NCBI GenBank assembly: GCA_012520315.1
Contig: JAAYOM010000048.1
Location: forward strand, 1-42,209
Length of the DNA stretch: 42,209 nt
Source: Bacillota bacterium
GTDB lineage: Bacteria > Bacillota > Limnochordia > Darwinibacteriales > Darwinibacteriaceae
Direction: 5' to 3'
Part shown: positions 1 through 9,846 of the stretch, piece by piece
How positions within the stretch are numbered: position 1 is the first letter of the stretch
How the letters are laid out: every line of letters starts with the position of its first letter
Position numbers and translations under genes: made by a program
The notes under the pieces: generated by a model
Told to the model about the DNA's origin: nothing
What the model saw: the letters and a program-made list of their open reading frames with translations, nothing else
Databases searched by the model: none

Positions 1-1047
1 AAATAGTGTCAGTTGGGCTCCCTGGGAAAAGTTGCTCACAGTAACGCCTAAGAGTCTGACTGGTTGGAGCTTAATTTGTTCCAAAAGGTGTAAAGCTTCT
101 CTAAAAATGGTATCATCATCATTGAAGGAATGATTCAGAGTATGGGATCGGGTGATAGTTCGAAAGTCATAAAATCGAACTTTAATGGATACGGTGCGCG
201 CGTAGAATCCTTGTCGGCGAAGGCGCCAGCCTACTTTCTCAACCATCTGGGCAAGCTGACGGCGTAAAAAGGCGGTGCTTTCCTGATCTTCATCGAAGGT
301 GATTTCATGGCCGATGGATTGTGCCTGGGTTTCTGGGACAACAGGGCGATCATCTATTCCCCGGGAGAGATAGTAGACTTGCGCCCCCAGGGCGGAACCT
401 ACTTTTTCTTGCAGCCATTCTAAGGAGTGGGGCAGAACATCTCGGACATAGCGCAAGTTGAGTTGGTGCAAAAGAGCCTCAGATTTCTTTCCCACACCCC
501 ATAACTTTCCCACAGGCAGATCATGGAGAAAGCCTTGAACTTCTTGGGGATGAAGGATAAAGAGACCATCAGGCTTTCGCCAGTCTGAGGCCAGCTTCGC
601 CAGAAATTTGTTTGGCGCTACACCCACAGAAGCGGTAATACCTGTCTTAGATCTGATGCGCGCTTTAAGAGTCCGACCCATTTCCTCCAAGTCAGAGTAG
701 AAGTGCTCGCAGCCTGTCATGTCCAAGAACGCTTCATCAATGGAAAGGGGTTCCACAACTGGCGAAAACTCAGGGAATATTGCGTGGATCTGATGGGAGA
801 CCTCCCTGTAGCGGGCCATGCGCCCCGGGATAAAGATACCGTCTGGGCAGAGCATGACTGCCTTGGAAATGGGCATGGCGCTGCGCACCCCAAATTTGCG
901 CGCTTCATACGAGGCTGTAGAAACTACGCCCCTTGGCGAGTCCTTATGACCTCCAATGATCAAAGGCTTCCCGGTGTATTCCGGATGATCGAGAACTTCC
1001 ACGGCAGCAAAGAACGCATCCATATCAACATGCATAATTGTACGCAT
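1..1047 (-). CDS. dinB: DNA polymerase IV (DinB), Y-family, 3' end cut by window edge
   Basis: This is a translesion DNA polymerase of the Y family, which copies past damaged template bases. Read on the minus strand from the ATG at 1047-1045, 349 codons are open to the window edge. The N-terminus carries the metal-binding DMDAFFAAVE motif (Asp8) and the palm motif SIDEAFLD lies at residues 102-109 (Asp104, Glu105), so the catalytic acidic residues are intact. The last visible residues are QLTLF, which match the sliding-clamp binding motif at the C-terminus of many Pol IV proteins, so only a few residues at most are probably missing. A GGGAGG ribosome site lies 8 bases upstream of the start. 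It is divergent from hflX, with only about 67 bases between the two starts. Confidence 0.93.
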   Translation of the reverse strand, partial: MRTIMHVDMDAFFAAVEVLDHPEYTGKPLIIGGHKDSPRGVVSTASYEARKFGVRSAMPISKAVMLCPDGIFIPGRMARYREVSHQIHAIFPEFSPVVEPLSIDEAFLDMTGCEHFYSDLEEMGRTLKARIRSKTGITASVGVAPNKFLAKLASDWRKPDGLFILHPQEVQGFLHDLPVGKLWGVGKKSEALLHQLNLRYVRDVLPHSLEWLQEKVGSALGAQVYYLSRGIDDRPVVPETQAQSIGHEITFDEDQESTAFLRRQLAQMVEKVGWRLRRQGFYARTVSIKVRFYDFRTITRSHTLNHSFNDDDTIFREALHLLEQIKLQPVRLLGVTVSNFSQGAQLTLF

Positions 1048-1114
1048 GATCAATTCCTCCCTTGATCTGGTTTCCAGATCGAGCCTGAGATTCCTGCGAG
1101 AATAGGGGTGAACT

Positions 1115-2347
1115 ATGTCAATGGAAACCTTGAGACAAAATGCTTATTTAGTGGCGTTGCAACAAAGCTTCCAGCGAGATTGGGAAGTAGAAGAAAACTT
1201 GGCAGAGTTAAAGGAACTGGCCCAAGATGCAGGTTTACACGTAGTGGACACATTTGTCCAGAAACGGAGCTATCCTGATCCAGGGACTTTTATCGGCAAG
1301 GGCAAGGCTCTAGAACTCGCCGATATTGTGGACGAAGACGACTTGGTGATCTTCGACGATGAGCTCACACCGGCCCAACAGGGTAATCTTTCGGATTTAA
1401 TAGATGCACCCGTCATTGATCGTACACAGCTTATTTTAGATATCTTCGCCCAACGGGCCCAAAGTAACGAGGGTAAGATTCAGGTGGAACTAGCCCAGCT
1501 CAACTACTTGCTGCCCCGTCTAATGGGTAAAGGTAAGGCCCTCTCCCGCCTAGGTGGAGGAATTGGTACGAGGGGACCTGGTGAAACCAAACTGGAGACA
1601 GACCGGCGCAGGATCAGAAAAAGGATTTCCGATCTTAAAAAGGAGCTCGATAAGATCCGACAAACCAGGGGTCTGCAACGGGAAGGGAGGGTACACACTG
1701 CCGCACCCCACGTAGCCCTGGTTGGCTATACCAATGCTGGAAAATCTACTTTGCTGAAAGCCTTAACAGGCTCTGAAGTTTTTGTAGCGGATCAACTCTT
1801 TGCCACCCTGGACCCTACTATTAGACGGTGGGATCTTAAAAGCGGGCGCTGGGTCTATCTCAGTGATACAGTGGGCTTTATTCGTAAACTCCCCCATACC
1901 CTTGTGGCGGCATTTCAAGCGACCCTTGAAGAAGTTGTGTATGCAGATTTGCTGCTTCATGTGATCGATGCCAGCCACCCCCAGTCCCTGGAGCAAAAGG
2001 AGGCCGTGGAAGAGGTACTGAAAGAAATTGGTGCCACCGCCCCGGTGATTTCAGTGTATAATAAAATTGATTTGGTGGCACACCCAATCGAGGTACGAGG
2101 TCCGGAACAGGCGATTTCTGCCAGAACCGAAATGGGCTTGGATAAGCTGGTAGATGCTGTAGACAGCTTTTTTGCGGAGAACTATACAGTCAGGCAGTAT
2201 CTCTTCCCCTATGATAAACTGGGCGAGGCAAGTCATTTGCGCACTAACGCCCATGTTCTCAGTGAGGAATTTGTGCCTGAAGGAGTAATAATCAAAGCTG
2301 AAGTGGACAATAGAACAGCGAACATGCTCCGTTCTTTTGAGAGCTAA
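1115..2347 (+). CDS. hflX: GTPase HflX, ribosome-associated
   Basis: HflX is a GTPase that binds the 50S subunit and in several bacteria rescues or splits stalled ribosomes under stress. The protein has 410 residues, normal for the family. An N-terminal HflX domain ends in a glycine-rich linker ([15 protein letters not shown], residues 147-161). The G domain follows, with G1 GYTNAGKST (204-212), G3 DTVG (251-254) and G4 NKID (316-319). The ATG at 1115 sits 5 bases after AGGGGTGA; an in-frame ATG two codons later is possible. It starts the + strand gene run that continues for the rest of the window. Confidence 0.95.
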   Translation: MSMETLRQNAYLVALQQSFQRDWEVEENLAELKELAQDAGLHVVDTFVQKRSYPDPGTFIGKGKALELADIVDEDDLVIFDDELTPAQQGNLSDLIDAPVIDRTQLILDIFAQRAQSNEGKIQVELAQLNYLLPRLMGKGKALSRLGGGIGTRGPGETKLETDRRRIRKRISDLKKELDKIRQTRGLQREGRVHTAAPHVALVGYTNAGKSTLLKALTGSEVFVADQLFATLDPTIRRWDLKSGRWVYLSDTVGFIRKLPHTLVAAFQATLEEVVYADLLLHVIDASHPQSLEQKEAVEEVLKEIGATAPVISVYNKIDLVAHPIEVRGPEQAISARTEMGLDKLVDAVDSFFAENYTVRQYLFPYDKLGEASHLRTNAHVLSEEFVPEGVIIKAEVDNRTANMLRSFES

Positions 2348-2413
2348 AAAAGGCAGGATTTCCCCCAAGCTTTAGAGAAACCTAGCTTGTTATAAAGTGA
2401 TTGAGGTGAGATC

Positions 2414-3010
2414 ATGCCAATTCGTGAAGCGTCCTGGCTCGAAGTTATCGTTGGATCAATGTTCTCGGGCAAATCCGAGGAGCTGATTAGGAGAGTTAAG
2501 CGGGCGGCCATTGCCAAGCAAAATGTGCTCGTGTTTAAGCCAGCCCTGGATCATCGTTATGGGAAGGAAAGAGTTGCTGCCCACAATGGATTGCATATAG
2601 ACTGTATACCTGTGCGTGAGCCTGTTGAGATCTTAAGTCGGGTGGATGATACTATAGATGTTGTGGCCATTGATGAAGTTCAATTTTTCGGCCCCGATGT
2701 TGTACCTGTCTGCCAACTGCTGGTCAGAGCAGGAAAACGTGTAATTACCGCAGGTCTAGATCAAGACTTCAGGGGCGAACCATTTGGTTCTGTCCCGGTC
2801 TTAATGGCTTTAGCTGAACAGGTGACAAAACTCAATGCTATTTGTGTCGTCTGCGGCAGGGCTGCCAGCCGTACCCAGCGGCTGATTGACGGTAAACCGG
2901 CTAAATATGATGATCCGATTATTCTGATTGGAGCAACGGAAAACTACGAAGCCCGCTGCAGCCGTTGCCACCAGGTACCTGGAGCACCGGAACTGCAAAT
3001 AGGGGTGTAG
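2414..3010 (+). CDS. tdk: Thymidine kinase, type II
   Basis: The enzyme phosphorylates thymidine to dTMP with ATP in the salvage pathway. The 198-residue length is typical. Visible motifs are the P-loop GSMFSGKS (residues 14-21), the DEVQFF segment (87-92) with the catalytic glutamate, and a zinc-binding set of two CxxC pairs (Cys144/147 and Cys182/185) holding the lid domain. The start follows a GAGGTGAG ribosome site. In many Firmicutes tdk sits close upstream of the DUF1385 gene and prfA, as here, with one unfamiliar membrane gene inserted between. Confidence 0.96.
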   Translation: MPIREASWLEVIVGSMFSGKSEELIRRVKRAAIAKQNVLVFKPALDHRYGKERVAAHNGLHIDCIPVREPVEILSRVDDTIDVVAIDEVQFFGPDVVPVCQLLVRAGKRVITAGLDQDFRGEPFGSVPVLMALAEQVTKLNAICVVCGRAASRTQRLIDGKPAKYDDPIILIGATENYEARCSRCHQVPGAPELQIGV

Positions 3011-3013
3011 CCT

Positions 3014-3907
3014 ATGGCACGCAAATCGGGCACTGTTTTCTATATTATGGTTATGCGGTCTATTGTAGTTGGGGTAGCTTACTACGTAGTCCGTGACATC
3101 CCAGGCTTAACTTCTTCGTTTGTTTCAATATTTGTAGGATTCTTGGCCTTTGATATGATCGTGGCCATGCCGAAATTCTCCGTCCGTTTACGTCATTGGC
3201 GCGATCTAGTCCTTCTGCTTTTGCCGCGGATCAGTGGAACCGCACTTAGTCTGGCCGGGGGTTTGGCCTTAGGCGTACTCTTCGGCAGCCTGACTAAAGT
3301 GGGAGTGCCGGTTTTAGCGGCTGCAGTCTTTGCTATGGGGCTTTCTTACAGTTTTTCTTCGAACATTAAAGGAAGCATTTCCAGTTATGTGGGTATGATT
3401 TCTGCTGTAGACATGTTTGATCGCGTCGTGCGTTTAGACTACTTTACTGAATACTGGCTTCAGGACTTGGCGGGGCCTGCGGGAAATCTGATTTACAGCA
3501 CTTTTTTGGCCCTTTTGATCGGTTGGCTGGTGGGAATATTAATTGGCAGTTTTACCAGGCTCTTTTTGCCCCGCGGCTATCGATCGGTAAAAAGCAGTGC
3601 CTACGAACAGCCCTTGTGGATGCGTTCCTTTAGGGATGTCTTGCACTTGGGCGATGACACAGTGCTCTTACAGATTGAGCTTAGCGAAGATTCCGCTTTA
3701 GCCTACCACAATCTGGCGGAAACTGGCTTGAGCAAGGATCTAGGGGTGCAAGTGCTTTCTATTATTCGTTCTCCAGAAGAGATCATCTCGCCCAGGGGTG
3801 CTGATGTGCTTTTACCCCTTGATCAGTTGGTAGTAATCGTGCCAGCCAGCCAAGTTCAGAATTTAATCTCCTTAATGAAAGGACGCGTGTTAGATGGGCA
3901 AGTTTAA
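3014..3907 (+). CDS. Membrane protein with a C-terminal TrkA-C/RCK_C-like domain
   Basis: I do not recognise this gene. The 297-residue protein has about five hydrophobic segments (roughly residues 9-27, 33-52, 67-92, 96-115 and 158-184). A soluble C-terminal region follows (about 200-297) whose pattern resembles a TrkA-C (RCK_C) ligand-sensing domain: a stretch near 216-245 of the form LQIELSEDSALAYHNLAETG, then alternating strands ending in LDQLVVIVPASQV. TrkA-C domains occur on ion channels and transporters, where they bind nucleotides. No selectivity filter or known transporter signature is visible. It starts 3 bases after tdk and overlaps the DUF1385 gene by 14 bases, so it is probably co-translated with both. 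A regulated transporter or a signalling membrane protein are both open. Confidence 0.7.
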   Translation: MARKSGTVFYIMVMRSIVVGVAYYVVRDIPGLTSSFVSIFVGFLAFDMIVAMPKFSVRLRHWRDLVLLLLPRISGTALSLAGGLALGVLFGSLTKVGVPVLAAAVFAMGLSYSFSSNIKGSISSYVGMISAVDMFDRVVRLDYFTEYWLQDLAGPAGNLIYSTFLALLIGWLVGILIGSFTRLFLPRGYRSVKSSAYEQPLWMRSFRDVLHLGDDTVLLQIELSEDSALAYHNLAETGLSKDLGVQVLSIIRSPEEIISPRGADVLLPLDQLVVIVPASQVQNLISLMKGRVLDGQV

Positions 3908-4811
3908 CTATGGAGGCCAAGCGGTTATCGAAGGCGTCATGATGCGTGGGCAGTATCATGCTGCCGTTGCGGTGCGCAAGGCAGATCAGTCCATTACTGT
4001 TTTAGAAGAAGATTTAAGACCTTGGTCCGATCGCTTTCCCATACTCAAGAAGCCTATTTTACGGGGCTCAGTGGCATTGGTTGAAAGTCTGATTATGGGG
4101 CTGAGGAGCCTCAATTATTCTGCCAGCCAGTTTGGGGAAGCAGAGGAGCAGCTGACAACGAAGGAGCTAGTGTTGACTATGGCCTTTGCCCTGGTGTTGA
4201 CTGTAGCCCTCTTTATTGTCTTGCCCGCCTTTTTGCTCCGTTTTGTCCAGAGCTATATCTCCTCCAATATTGTGGTGAATTTGGTGGAAGGTGTGATCAA
4301 GACATCCATCTTCGTTCTCTATATTGCAGCCATTGCTTGGATGGAAGATATAAAAAGGGTGTTCGCCTACCATGGAGCAGAACACAAAACCATAAACTGC
4401 TATGAGGCCGGCGAGGAACTGACGGTAGAAAACGTTCGAAAACACAGCAGGATTCACGCCCGCTGCGGTACTAATTTTCTGTTGATTGTTCTGTTTACCA
4501 GTGTCTTTGTGTTTTCATTCTTTGGGCGTCCACCCTTTTTGCAGAGAATCCTGATTCACCTAGCAATTATGCCGCTGGTGGCGGGGCTGTCCTATGAGCT
4601 GATCCGCAAAGCGGGACAAAAGGACTGCCATCCCATTTTTAAGTGGCTGGCAAAACCGGGTATGCTTCTGCAGAACCTTACTACAATTGAACCCGATGAG
4701 ACAATGATTGAAGTGGCTATCAAAGCCCTTAAGGCGGTGGTGGATAAGGATGCCTCACATCCTGAGGCTCGGAAGGTGATTCCCCTTCCATCATCGGATC
4801 CAAGTGCCTAA
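3894..4811 (+). CDS. yqhQ: DUF1385 membrane protein (YqhQ-like)
   Basis: This is the DUF1385 family, known in Bacillus as YqhQ, an integral membrane protein of unclear role. The protein has 305 residues. The N-terminal GGQAVIEGVMMRG block (residues 7-19) and the AYHGAEHKTINCYE block (158-171) are the two family hallmarks. Hydrophobic segments lie near 92-115, 128-150, 195-210 and 218-235. The conserved histidines and glutamate of AYHGAEHK suggest a metal or catalytic site, but that is inference. Its place directly before prfA and prmC matches the arrangement in many Firmicutes. Confidence 0.9.
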   Translation: MGKFNYGGQAVIEGVMMRGQYHAAVAVRKADQSITVLEEDLRPWSDRFPILKKPILRGSVALVESLIMGLRSLNYSASQFGEAEEQLTTKELVLTMAFALVLTVALFIVLPAFLLRFVQSYISSNIVVNLVEGVIKTSIFVLYIAAIAWMEDIKRVFAYHGAEHKTINCYEAGEELTVENVRKHSRIHARCGTNFLLIVLFTSVFVFSFFGRPPFLQRILIHLAIMPLVAGLSYELIRKAGQKDCHPIFKWLAKPGMLLQNLTTIEPDETMIEVAIKALKAVVDKDASHPEARKVIPLPSSDPSA

Positions 4812-4828
4812 AGGAGTAGGAGGCAATT

Positions 4829-5911
4829 ATGCTAGATAAATTACAAGCTTTAGAAGAAAAGTATGAGGAATTGACCCGCGAGATGAGTGATCCGGATATT
4901 TTCAATGATCCTCAAGCCTATAATAAATTGGCCAAAGCCCATGCCGATCTAGGTGAAGTAGTGGGCAAGTACCGGGAGTATCGCCAGGTGCTGCAGGATT
5001 TAGAAGATGCGGAGACGATGTTAGAGGAACCCCAGGACGAAGACTTCGCCGCCATGCTGGACGAGGAGATCGAGCGGCTGGAGAAAACTGAGGAAAGGCT
5101 GAAGGGAGAGCTGCAGCTGCTCCTGCTGCCTAAAGACCCTAACGATGACAAGAACGTAATTGTGGAAATCAGGGCTGGAACTGGCGGCGACGAAGCGGCC
5201 CTGTTTGCAGGCACCCTCTTTAGGATGTATTCGCGCTACGCAGAAGCTCAGCGCTGGAAAGTCGATATGCTCAGCAGCAATGCCACCGAGCTGGGAGGCT
5301 TTAAAGAAGTAATCTTTGTGATTGAAGGCCAAGGGGCCTTTTCCCGCCTTAAGTTTGAAAGCGGAGTGCACAGGGTGCAGCGCATCCCTACTACAGAAAC
5401 TGGCGGGCGCATTCATACCTCCACAGCCACTGTGGCAGTTCTGCCTGAAGCCGAGGAAGTAGAACTGCACATTGATCCTAACGACCTCAAAATTGATGTC
5501 TACCGTTCTTCGGGACCAGGTGGCCAAAGCGTTAACACCACTGACTCCGCTGTCCGGGTTACGCACCTTCCCACAGGGCTGGTTGTAGCTTGCCAGGATG
5601 AAAAATCGCAGCACAAGAACAAAGACAAAGCATTGAAAATTCTCAGGGCCAGGCTCTATGATCAGCTGCAGGAAGAGGCTGAGCGGGAACAGGCTGCTGT
5701 TCGCCGCAGCCAGGTAGGCACAGGAGATCGCAGCGAACGGATTCGCACCTATAACTTCCCCCAAGGCAGGGTTACAGATCACCGCATCAATCTTACCTTG
5801 TACAAACTGGACTTAGTTGTAGACGGCGACTTAGATGAAATTATCGATGGGCTGATCACAGCAGATCAGGTGGAAAGATTAAAGGAGACCGTTGACGTTC
5901 ACCATGACTAA
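4829..5911 (+). CDS. prfA: Peptide chain release factor 1
   Basis: RF1 recognises UAA and UAG stop codons and triggers hydrolysis of the finished peptide. The 360-residue length is standard. The catalytic GGQ motif is at residues 231-233 within [15 protein letters not shown]. The stop-codon recognition tripeptide region reads PTT (187-189), where RF1 carries PxT rather than the SPF of RF2. The start follows AAAGGAGTAGGAGG. The end overlaps prmC, whose product methylates this GGQ glutamine, so the pair is functionally linked. Confidence 0.97.
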   Translation: MLDKLQALEEKYEELTREMSDPDIFNDPQAYNKLAKAHADLGEVVGKYREYRQVLQDLEDAETMLEEPQDEDFAAMLDEEIERLEKTEERLKGELQLLLLPKDPNDDKNVIVEIRAGTGGDEAALFAGTLFRMYSRYAEAQRWKVDMLSSNATELGGFKEVIFVIEGQGAFSRLKFESGVHRVQRIPTTETGGRIHTSTATVAVLPEAEEVELHIDPNDLKIDVYRSSGPGGQSVNTTDSAVRVTHLPTGLVVACQDEKSQHKNKDKALKILRARLYDQLQEEAEREQAAVRRSQVGTGDRSERIRTYNFPQGRVTDHRINLTLYKLDLVVDGDLDEIIDGLITADQVERLKETVDVHHD

Positions 5912-6755
5912 GCAGCATACCATTGGAGAGTTAATCAGTCTAAGTGCAGGCTATTTGGAAAGCAAGGGCTGCAATTCGGCGCGCCTAGATGCCGAGCTCC
6001 TGCTTGGGCATGTCCTGGGAGTCGATCGCTTAGATCTCTACCTGAATTATGATAAGCCGCTCAACAGTCGGGAAGTAGATGAGTATCGTAAGTACATCGG
6101 ACGCCGAGGCCAGAGAATTCCGGTAGCATATCTCACGGGGAGCCGGGAGTTTTATTCGCTGCCGGTTCAGGTTGACGAAAATGTTCTTATTCCCCGGCCA
6201 GAAACGGAGTTTGTGGTGGACAAGACTCTAGAATTTTTAGAAGCAGGTCAGCTGGCGAACATCCTTGAGCTAGGTACGGGGAGTGGGGCGATTGCCCTGG
6301 CCCTGGCCTGTCAGGATCCGCTCTTTAGGATTACGGCCGTGGATATTTCCCCGGCTGCCCTTAAGGTGGCCGAGGCCAACGCCAAACGCCTTGGAGTAGA
6401 TGGCCAAGTGCGCTTCGTCCAGAGTGATCTTTTTGAAAAAGTGACCGGTTTATATTCAGTTATTTGCTCTAATCCCCCCTACATCAAAAGAGAAGAACTG
6501 GAGCTGCTGCCGCCAGAGGTGGGGGTTGAACCAGCTCTAGCCCTCGATGGAGGACCCGACGGACTTGAATTTTATCGCCGCATTTTAGGCCAGGCCGCTT
6601 CGTTTTTGGAGCAACCTGGTTTTGTCGTGTTAGAAATCGGCTGGGATCAAGGTTCTCAAGTGCGCTCTATTGGGGAAGAAGCCGGTTTTACCTGGCTGGA
6701 AACAGTCAAGGATTACGCCGGTCAGGATCGGGTGGTGGTCTTTAGGTGGGCATGA
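5892..6755 (+). CDS. prmC: Release factor glutamine methyltransferase
   Basis: PrmC transfers a methyl group from S-adenosylmethionine to the glutamine of the GGQ motif in release factors. The SAM-binding loop is LGTGSGAI (residues 127-134) and the catalytic NPPY motif is at 194-197. PRPETE (101-106) is also typical. The start is uncertain. TTG at 5892 lies 4 bases after AGGAG, and ATG at 5904 lies 16 bases after it. The ATG would give a beginning more like other family members. Either start overlaps the end of prfA, which suggests translational coupling. Confidence 0.95.
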   Translation: MTFTMTKQHTIGELISLSAGYLESKGCNSARLDAELLLGHVLGVDRLDLYLNYDKPLNSREVDEYRKYIGRRGQRIPVAYLTGSREFYSLPVQVDENVLIPRPETEFVVDKTLEFLEAGQLANILELGTGSGAIALALACQDPLFRITAVDISPAALKVAEANAKRLGVDGQVRFVQSDLFEKVTGLYSVICSNPPYIKREELELLPPEVGVEPALALDGGPDGLEFYRRILGQAASFLEQPGFVVLEIGWDQGSQVRSIGEEAGFTWLETVKDYAGQDRVVVFRWA

Positions 6756-7774
6756 TGGAAACCCGCATATTATTGCCAAAACAGATTGAAGAGGCGGCAG
6801 CCCTGCTCAAACAGGGAGAGGTTGTTGCCTTTCCTACAGAAACTGTGTACGGTTTGGGTGCTAATGCCCTTGACACCCGGGCGGTAGAGGCTATTTTTCA
6901 GGCTAAGGGCCGGCCCCAGGACAATCCTCTCATTGTACATATTGGTGCCCAGAGTCAAGTGCAGGAACTGGTCAGGGAGATTCCTCCCGCGGCCAAACTT
7001 CTAATGGAAAGATTCTGGCCCGGGCCTTTGACCTTAGTGCTTAAAAAGGGCGGTCTGATTCCGGCCGTTGTCACTGCCGGTTTGGATACGGTGGCGGTGA
7101 GGATGCCCGATCACCCTGTTGCGCTTGAACTTCTGAAAAGCACAGGATTTCCCTTGGCTGCTCCCAGTGCGAACATTTCAGGCCGGCCGAGCCCAACTAG
7201 GGCTGAGCACGTCTTCGCCGACTTGAAAGGGAAAATCCCTGCTGTTTTAGATGGGGGAGAAACGGGCTGGGGCGTAGAATCAACGGTTCTGGACTGCACC
7301 GTATCGCCATTTCGCTTGCTCAGGCCGGGTGGCGTCACATTGGAAGAATTGCGTACTTTAGTCCCTGTGCAGTACGGCACATCTGCCGGTGAACCTGCAG
7401 GTGAGCAAATCCCTCGCTCACCTGGTATGAAGTATCGGCATTATGCACCTGAAGCTCTTGTAATTCTCGTCACCGGAAGCGGGGCTGCGGCAAAAATTCA
7501 GGAACTTAGCGAACCCTATTTAAGTAGGGGCGAAGGTGTCGGGGTAATGACGTGGAATGAACGGGCCTATCTCTATCCAGATTTGACCATTTTGCCCATG
7601 GGTCCCTTGGGCGATCTGGAGGCTCTGGCACGCAGCCTTTATCATTTATTGCGGGAAGCAGATTTACTGGGGCTGAAAGTCCTGTTTATCGAAGGCGTAG
7701 CAGAAGATAAGCTGGGCCTAGCCATCATGAACCGCTTGCGTAAAGCAGCCAACAATCGGGAAATAAGTACTTAG
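6752..7774 (+). CDS. ywlC: L-threonylcarbamoyladenylate synthase (Sua5/YwlC)
   Basis: The enzyme makes threonylcarbamoyl-AMP from threonine, bicarbonate and ATP, the first step of t6A37 tRNA modification. The N-terminal YrdC domain shows the FPTETVYGLGANA motif and KGRPQDNPL. The length (about 340 residues) and the SPGMKYRHYAPEA segment show the C-terminal Sua5 domain, so it is the long Sua5 type rather than short TsaC. ATG at 6752 overlaps the prmC stop as ATGATG...; an in-frame GTG at 6746 and an ATG at 6755 are alternatives. Position between prmC and a YwlE-type phosphatase gene is the common Firmicute order. Confidence 0.95.
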   Translation: MMETRILLPKQIEEAAALLKQGEVVAFPTETVYGLGANALDTRAVEAIFQAKGRPQDNPLIVHIGAQSQVQELVREIPPAAKLLMERFWPGPLTLVLKKGGLIPAVVTAGLDTVAVRMPDHPVALELLKSTGFPLAAPSANISGRPSPTRAEHVFADLKGKIPAVLDGGETGWGVESTVLDCTVSPFRLLRPGGVTLEELRTLVPVQYGTSAGEPAGEQIPRSPGMKYRHYAPEALVILVTGSGAAAKIQELSEPYLSRGEGVGVMTWNERAYLYPDLTILPMGPLGDLEALARSLYHLLREADLLGLKVLFIEGVAEDKLGLAIMNRLRKAANNREIST

Positions 7775-7790
7775 AGCAGAAGGAGGAGCT

Positions 7791-8723
7791 ATGACAAAGT
7801 CAGTTTTGTTTGTTTGTACCGGCAACACTTGTCGGAGTTTTATGGCAGAATATCTGATGCGCCATTACGCGAACAAAAGGGGACTCGCGCTTGATATCGC
7901 TTCAGCGGGGCTGGCGGCTTTTCCCGGCGATACAGCGACCGAGAATGCCCTGCAAGCATTGGAAGAAGTTGGCATTGACGGGACAATGCATCGGTCGCGC
8001 AAAGTACAGCCACATCTCCTGGAACAATATGATCTGATTCTGGCCATGACTCCAGGTCATAAGAGCCAACTTGTCAAATTAGTTCCAGAGCTGGCCGGAA
8101 GGATTTTTCTGCTCAAAGAGTTTGCAGAAAGAGCAGACCTAGAGAAGGATCCTGATGATTCTGTAGAGAAGGATTACGGGATAAGCGATCCCTTTGGCCA
8201 GTCCTTGGATGTGTATCGTCAATCCCGCGCAGAAATTGACTTGGCAGTGCAAGGTATAGTAGAGTATTTTCTTGAAGGGGGCGATAATGTGAAGATAGCA
8301 ATAGGCTCGGATCATGGTGGATTCACGGCAAAACAGGCGATCTTAGAACACCTGAAGGAGCAAGGTTTTGAACTTGAAGATTTCGGAACCCACTCTGAGG
8401 AGTCCTGTGACTATCCCGATATTGCTCACGAAGTGGCAAGAGCTGTGGCCGCAGGTCAATATGATTTGGGCATTCTGATTTGTGGTACAGGCATTGGTAT
8501 GGCTATTGCGGCCAATAAAGTGCCTGGCATTAGGGCGTCTCTCTGCTGTGACAGCTATTCAGCGCGCATGACGCGCAGCCATAATGACAGCAATATTCTG
8601 TGTCTTGGCGGCAGAGTAACCGGCCTGGGAGTTATGCTTGACATTGTAGACGCTTATGTTAAGGAGAGTTTTTCCGGCGGACGGCATCAGAGACGTGTCG
8701 ACAAAATCGAAAGAGTGCAGTAA
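7791..8723 (+). CDS. Fusion of YwlE-type protein arginine/tyrosine phosphatase and ribose-5-phosphate isomerase B
   Basis: One open frame of 310 residues joins two enzymes that are usually separate neighbours. Residues 1-160 are a low-molecular-weight phosphatase: the P-loop is CTGNTCRS with Cys9 and Arg15, and the general acid Asp133 lies in DPFGQS. Thr13 matches the threonine that gives Bacillus YwlE its phosphoarginine preference. The usual proline after CRS is Phe17. Residues 167-310 are RpiB, which interconverts ribulose- and ribose-5-phosphate; the start IAIGSDHGG, the active-site Cys in LICGTGIGMAIAANK and SHNDSNIL are visible. At the joint an in-frame GTG at 8289 follows AAGGGGG by 7 bases, so separate RpiB could also be made. 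Confidence 0.9.
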   Translation: MTKSVLFVCTGNTCRSFMAEYLMRHYANKRGLALDIASAGLAAFPGDTATENALQALEEVGIDGTMHRSRKVQPHLLEQYDLILAMTPGHKSQLVKLVPELAGRIFLLKEFAERADLEKDPDDSVEKDYGISDPFGQSLDVYRQSRAEIDLAVQGIVEYFLEGGDNVKIAIGSDHGGFTAKQAILEHLKEQGFELEDFGTHSEESCDYPDIAHEVARAVAAGQYDLGILICGTGIGMAIAANKVPGIRASLCCDSYSARMTRSHNDSNILCLGGRVTGLGVMLDIVDAYVKESFSGGRHQRRVDKIERVQ

Positions 8724-8738
8724 GTGCAACGTAAATGA

Positions 8739-9380
<642 letters not shown>

Positions 9381-9388
9381 GTGATTGC

Positions 9389-9844
9389 ATGACCCGCCCC
9401 TCTTGGGAAAGGTATTTTATGGAGATTGCTGAACTGGTCAGCAGTCGTTCCACCTGCCTAAGGAGACAGGTAGGTGCTGTACTGGTTCGTGACAAACATA
9501 TTATTGCTACAGGATACAATGGGGCTCCCAGGGGAGTGGCACATTGCATGGAAGTGGGCTGCCTCCGTGAAAAACTGGGCATTCCTTCAGGCGAGCGGCA
9601 TGAGATGTGCCGGGGAACCCATGCTGAGCAAAATGCCATTATCCAGGCAGCTCTGCATGGTGTGTCCACTGCCGGCGCAACTTTGTACTGTACGCACCAG
9701 CCTTGTATTCTGTGTGCTAAAATGTTGATCAATGCAGGTGTAGAAAAGGTAGTCTTTCAAGGCGATTATCCCGATGGACTGGCTGTAGAGCTAATCAATG
9801 AGGCTAATCTAGAGATGGTAGTCTGGAACCAGGGGGAGGAGTAG
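9389..9844 (+). CDS. comEB: dCMP deaminase (ComEB-like)
   Basis: This zinc enzyme deaminates dCMP to dUMP, feeding dTTP synthesis; the Bacillus version is called ComEB. The protein has 151 residues. The zinc site is HAEQNAI (histidine ligand plus catalytic glutamate) and PCILCAKM (two cysteine ligands). Upstream residues [16 protein letters not shown] and the second zinc-type segment with [13 protein letters not shown] are typical of the dCMP deaminase subgroup. It begins 8 bases after upp and ends 2 bases before the next gene. Confidence 0.95.
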   Translation: MTRPSWERYFMEIAELVSSRSTCLRRQVGAVLVRDKHIIATGYNGAPRGVAHCMEVGCLREKLGIPSGERHEMCRGTHAEQNAIIQAALHGVSTAGATLYCTHQPCILCAKMLINAGVEKVVFQGDYPDGLAVELINEANLEMVVWNQGEE

Positions 9845-9846
9845 CC

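Noticed and set aside
703-1065. 120-residue open frame on the + strand
   Set aside because: It lies fully antisense to dinB, whose minus-strand frame carries all Pol IV motifs.
2388-2396. Possible extended -10 (TGTTATAAA) before tdk
   Set aside because: The transcript would start inside or after the tdk ribosome site and there is no -35 at a useful distance.
5021-5782. 253-residue antisense open frame
   Set aside because: It is a shadow of prfA, has no ribosome site or recognisable domain, and prfA is certain.
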